A stretch of DNA of 64,000 nt from Chitinophagales bacterium (GTDB lineage: Bacteria > Bacteroidota > Bacteroidia > Chitinophagales > JADIYW01). Below, piece by piece: positions 61,532 to 64,000 of the stretch (positions are counted from its first letter, which is position 1; every line of letters begins with the position of its first letter). Under the pieces are notes generated by a model. The model saw only the letters and a list, made by a program, of their open reading frames with translations. It was not told the DNA's origin and searched no databases. The position numbers were made by a program, and so were the translations under genes. The stretch spans positions 139,836 through 203,835 of the forward strand of contig JAMLHI010000002.1 in NCBI GenBank assembly GCA_023957235.1, in the 5' to 3' direction.

Positions 61532-62452
61532 CTATACTTTATCTAAAAAGGATTTAATATCCCTGAACAAATCCAATCCATTAGATGCCACTAAGGGAAT
61601 ATTGGCAAAGCCATGTATCAACCCTTCATAATTTACATATTTCGTATTTACACCTGCCTGAATAAGATGATCTGCATATTCTTTGCCTTCATCTCTAAGA
61701 GGATCAAATTCTGCAGTTGCAACAAAAGCTGGAGCCAAATCAGAAAAATCTGTATGGTGTAAGGGGGCAGCAAGAGGATTCAGTCGATCTTCAATACGTG
61801 GAACATAAGTCTTCTGAAACCATAATATAGATGATTTAGTCAGCATATATCCTTCTTTGAGCTGTTGGATAGATTTTGAATTGACTCGACCATCCACCCA
61901 TGGGTATATCAATATTTGAGCTGCTAGTTTGATATTGTCATGATTTTTAAAGTGATGAGCCGCACAAGCTGATAGTGTTCCACCTGCACTATCACCAGCA
62001 ACAATAATTTGATGAGCATCTACCTTCAATTCGTCAGCATGATGATAGACAAATTCCACTATTTTGAATGCATCTTCTTGTGCTGATGGAAATGTGTGTT
62101 CAGGTGCCAATCTATAATCAACAGAAATGACAGTACACTGATTCATCTTACACAACCTTCGTGTTACATAATCATGAGAATCAATATTATAAAAACAGAA
62201 ACCTCCACCATGAAAATAAATAATAACTCTCTGACCTTTAGCGTTGCTATTCCTATAAATTCTAACAGGGATACCAGAAAACATTTGGTTTTCAATCAAT
62301 GAAACATTCTCCTTTTTATCAAATAAAAACTGCCCCAAACGACTGACTTCAATATTCTTGGCTCTCTGCTCCTGAATTTGAGAAATATCGACTTCTGCAA
62401 CAGGCTTTAAATACTTGATTATCCACAACAAGGATTTTAATTTCCATTCCAT
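61532..62452 (-). CDS. HSL-family alpha/beta-hydrolase (esterase)
   Basis: A 306-residue carboxylesterase of the hormone-sensitive-lipase type. The oxyanion motif is YFHGGGFCFYNIDSHDY, the nucleophile elbow GDSAGGT, and the Asp/His of the triad are in FDPLRDEGKEY and GLIHGF. YRLAPEHTFPSAQEDA is the family helix before the nucleophile. It hydrolyses short-chain acyl esters; the natural substrate is unknown. It is convergent with etfA and shares its terminator. Confidence 0.9.
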   Translation of the reverse strand: MEWKLKSLLWIIKYLKPVAEVDISQIQEQRAKNIEVSRLGQFLFDKKENVSLIENQMFSGIPVRIYRNSNAKGQRVIIYFHGGGFCFYNIDSHDYVTRRLCKMNQCTVISVDYRLAPEHTFPSAQEDAFKIVEFVYHHADELKVDAHQIIVAGDSAGGTLSACAAHHFKNHDNIKLAAQILIYPWVDGRVNSKSIQQLKEGYMLTKSSILWFQKTYVPRIEDRLNPLAAPLHHTDFSDLAPAFVATAEFDPLRDEGKEYADHLIQAGVNTKYVNYEGLIHGFANIPLVASNGLDLFRDIKSFLDKV

Positions 62453-62762
62453 GATTCATCTTTAAGTTGAATTTAAGCATTTACATTCATTCATTTTCAA
62501 CAAATCCAATAAAAAGTATTTTTGAACCCAAGAGATTGAATAGTAGCGTATTTCACTCTTGTAATTATTAAAAATGGGCAGCTTAAATATTAGCACCCAC
62601 CTAGAAATGAAAAGAAGGAGAATCAGCAAGCACTAAAAAATATAAAACAATGACAAGACATATTGGATATCACCGAAATCAAAATACAAAATTTAAATTA
62701 GTAAAAAACTATGCTAAAAAGCACAAAATTTAATATGTTTATATCCATAAAGTTCCTTTCAC
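62453..62762. other. Intergenic region before the DUF4175-like gene
   Basis: About 310 AT-rich bases. Two short ATG frames are visible on the + strand (a 9-codon basic one, MKRRRISKH, and a 27-codon basic one at 62650-62733), but neither has support beyond being open. No clear promoter or terminator is seen. Confidence 0.4.
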
Positions 62763-64000
62763 TTGTATCAACAAATTATTGCGCAATTAGACCAATTTAT
62801 CAGAAAATATTATCTCAGCAAGGTAATAAAGGGAGGATTATTATTCATTGCAAGTGTTATAAGCATATATATATTATTTAGTTTAGGAGAGTTTGCATTT
62901 TACTTCCCTACATGGGTTAGATGGATATTGCTTTTATGCTTCTTTGCCACTAGCGTATTTGCTTTGGTCAGTTGGATTCTTATTCCAGTAGCACAATATT
63001 TTAAACTAGGCAAAACCTTGTCATATCCACAAGCAGCAGCAATTATAGGAAAACACTTCCCTGAAATAGATGATAAGTTAATCAATATTTTACAACTTAA
63101 TTCTCAACAAGTAACTACTGGCAGTCAGGAATTGTTACAAGCAAGTATTCAACAAAAAATAGAGCAGATACATTATATTCCTTTTGCAAGGGCAGTGGAT
63201 TTAAAAGAAAATAAAAAATTCTTCAGATATGCTATTCCGCCTTTAATTCTATTAATAGCCATTTTATTCATTGCTCCTCAAATTCTCAGTGAAAGCAATG
63301 CTCGGCTAGTACAACCATCAAAAACATTTGAAAAACCAGCTCCTTTTGAATATTTTATCGACCAACAACAGTTAAAAGTCAACCAATTTGAGGATGTAGA
63401 AATCACTGTGATAGTAAAAGGTAAGATATTACCTACAAAAATGGAATGGTTACAATATGGACAAATCAATTCGCTTGTTCGCAAAGATGCTAACACGTTC
63501 GTTTACAAAGTTCAAAGTGTACAAAAAAATATAGAATTCAAACTATTAGCAAATGGTTATACATCGAAAACTTATCACCTTCTAGTCATCAAAAAACCAG
63601 TTGTTTCTTCGATGAATATCAAGTTGATCTATCCATCTTATACCCAAAGAAAAAATGAAACCATCAAAAATACTGGTGATTTGATAGTCCCGATAGGCAC
63701 TATTATCCACTGGAATTTCAACACTACTAATACCCAACAACTCGCCATCTCCTTTTTAGATGAAAATAAAAAATACCTTTCATCAACTGATGGAACTACC
63801 TATAGTTTTCAAAGAACAGCCAATAAAGACATCAGCTATAAATTGTATGCTTATAACAATGACAAGCCCAAAGGCGATTCCGTCTTATATACAATTTCAG
63901 TTATTGAAGACCAATTCCCTGCTATTCAAGTTCAACAAATAGAAGACAGCACACAAAAGGATATCTTATTTTTTATGGGAAATGCCTCAGACGATTATGG
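62763..64000 (+). CDS. DUF4175-like membrane protein (3' partial)
   Basis: Open from a TTG at 62763 (LYQQIIAQLDQFIRKYYLSKVIKGG) to the window edge, 412 codons, with no in-frame ATG before the second helix. Two N-terminal transmembrane helices (GLLFIASVISIYILFSLGEF, WILLLCFFATSVFALVSWILI), then a third (YAIPPLILLIAILFIAPQIL), followed by a large Ig-like periplasmic part (PFEYFIDQQQLKVNQFEDVEITVIVKG) match Bacteroidota DUF4175 proteins, which are about 1000 residues long. The helix-linking segment includes LGKTLSYPQAAAIIGKHFPEIDDKLINILQL. Function is unknown. Confidence 0.75.
   Translation, partial: MYQQIIAQLDQFIRKYYLSKVIKGGLLFIASVISIYILFSLGEFAFYFPTWVRWILLLCFFATSVFALVSWILIPVAQYFKLGKTLSYPQAAAIIGKHFPEIDDKLINILQLNSQQVTTGSQELLQASIQQKIEQIHYIPFARAVDLKENKKFFRYAIPPLILLIAILFIAPQILSESNARLVQPSKTFEKPAPFEYFIDQQQLKVNQFEDVEITVIVKGKILPTKMEWLQYGQINSLVRKDANTFVYKVQSVQKNIEFKLLANGYTSKTYHLLVIKKPVVSSMNIKLIYPSYTQRKNETIKNTGDLIVPIGTIIHWNFNTTNTQQLAISFLDENKKYLSSTDGTTYSFQRTANKDISYKLYAYNNDKPKGDSVLYTISVIEDQFPAIQVQQIEDSTQKDILFFMGNASDDY

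Noticed and set aside
1..64000. tRNA, rRNA and CRISPR genes across the window
   Set aside because: No clover-leaf tRNA pattern, rRNA core sequence or regularly spaced short repeat was seen on either strand; a tool such as tRNAscan would be decisive.

Overview
The window comes from an AT-rich Bacteroidota chromosome. Evidence: two giant surface proteins of the type IX secretion (T9SS) world with CHU_C/gliding-type C-terminal domains, a third with a type A T9SS sorting domain, a BtuB/BtuG-style vitamin B12 uptake pair, DUF1573, DUF983 and DUF4175-like proteins, and several promoter -7 boxes of the Bacteroidota form TAnnTTTG. The mix of a B12 receptor, acs, fbp, etfBA and very large adhesins fits a gliding or surface-attached, probably aerobic member such as Saprospiria/Chitinophagia/Cytophagia; the lineage is an inference. 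I saw no tRNA, rRNA or CRISPR array.

Region 1 (1-5.3 kb) is the accessory part. An IS3-family element (left end outside the window, OrfA/OrfB joined by an A6G slippery site) has cut into a DUF1566/Lcl-type gene whose surviving C-terminus reads like the variable region of a diversity-generating retroelement (DGR). The next gene is a decayed avd (DGR accessory) with one frameshift and one stop. No template repeat or reverse transcriptase is visible, so this looks like a DGR graveyard. It is followed by a nested stem-loop of about 109 nt, a ParDE-type toxin-antitoxin pair flanked by inverted repeats, the N-terminal stub of an IS110-family transposase with a structured sequence upstream, and an OmpA-domain gene bracketed by near-identical 24-bp direct repeats.

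Region 2 (5.3-34.5 kb) is mostly housekeeping: a membrane TPR-AraC regulator followed by a two-copy direct repeat and a strong terminator; a thioesterase / AGPS-like / GlpD operon (glycerol-3-phosphate and perhaps ether-lipid metabolism) divergent from acs; a UbiB-type kinase; a CHU_C surface protein; prfC with a thioesterase; a two-PDZ protein; a Zn/Cd P-type ATPase; an EmrAB-type efflux pair; a HemB-like protein that lacks the Schiff-base lysine and the metal-site motif; fbp; a Nudix hydrolase; and a cobalamin-riboswitch-controlled btuB-btuG-like operon.

Region 3 (34.5-64 kb) holds a NarL-type regulator with an SpoIIE/PP2C phosphatase; a 3189-residue repeat adhesin with a small secreted partner; a UbiA-type prenyltransferase; a Wzm/Wzt polysaccharide exporter with a methyltransferase; an 1106-residue protein built of 18 short Cys-containing repeats; a Wzx-like flippase, a MATE exporter and TilS; etfBA; an HSL-type esterase; and the start of a DUF4175-like membrane protein running off the end. 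Polysaccharide export, flippase and giant secreted repeats together suggest a cell-surface/biofilm neighbourhood.
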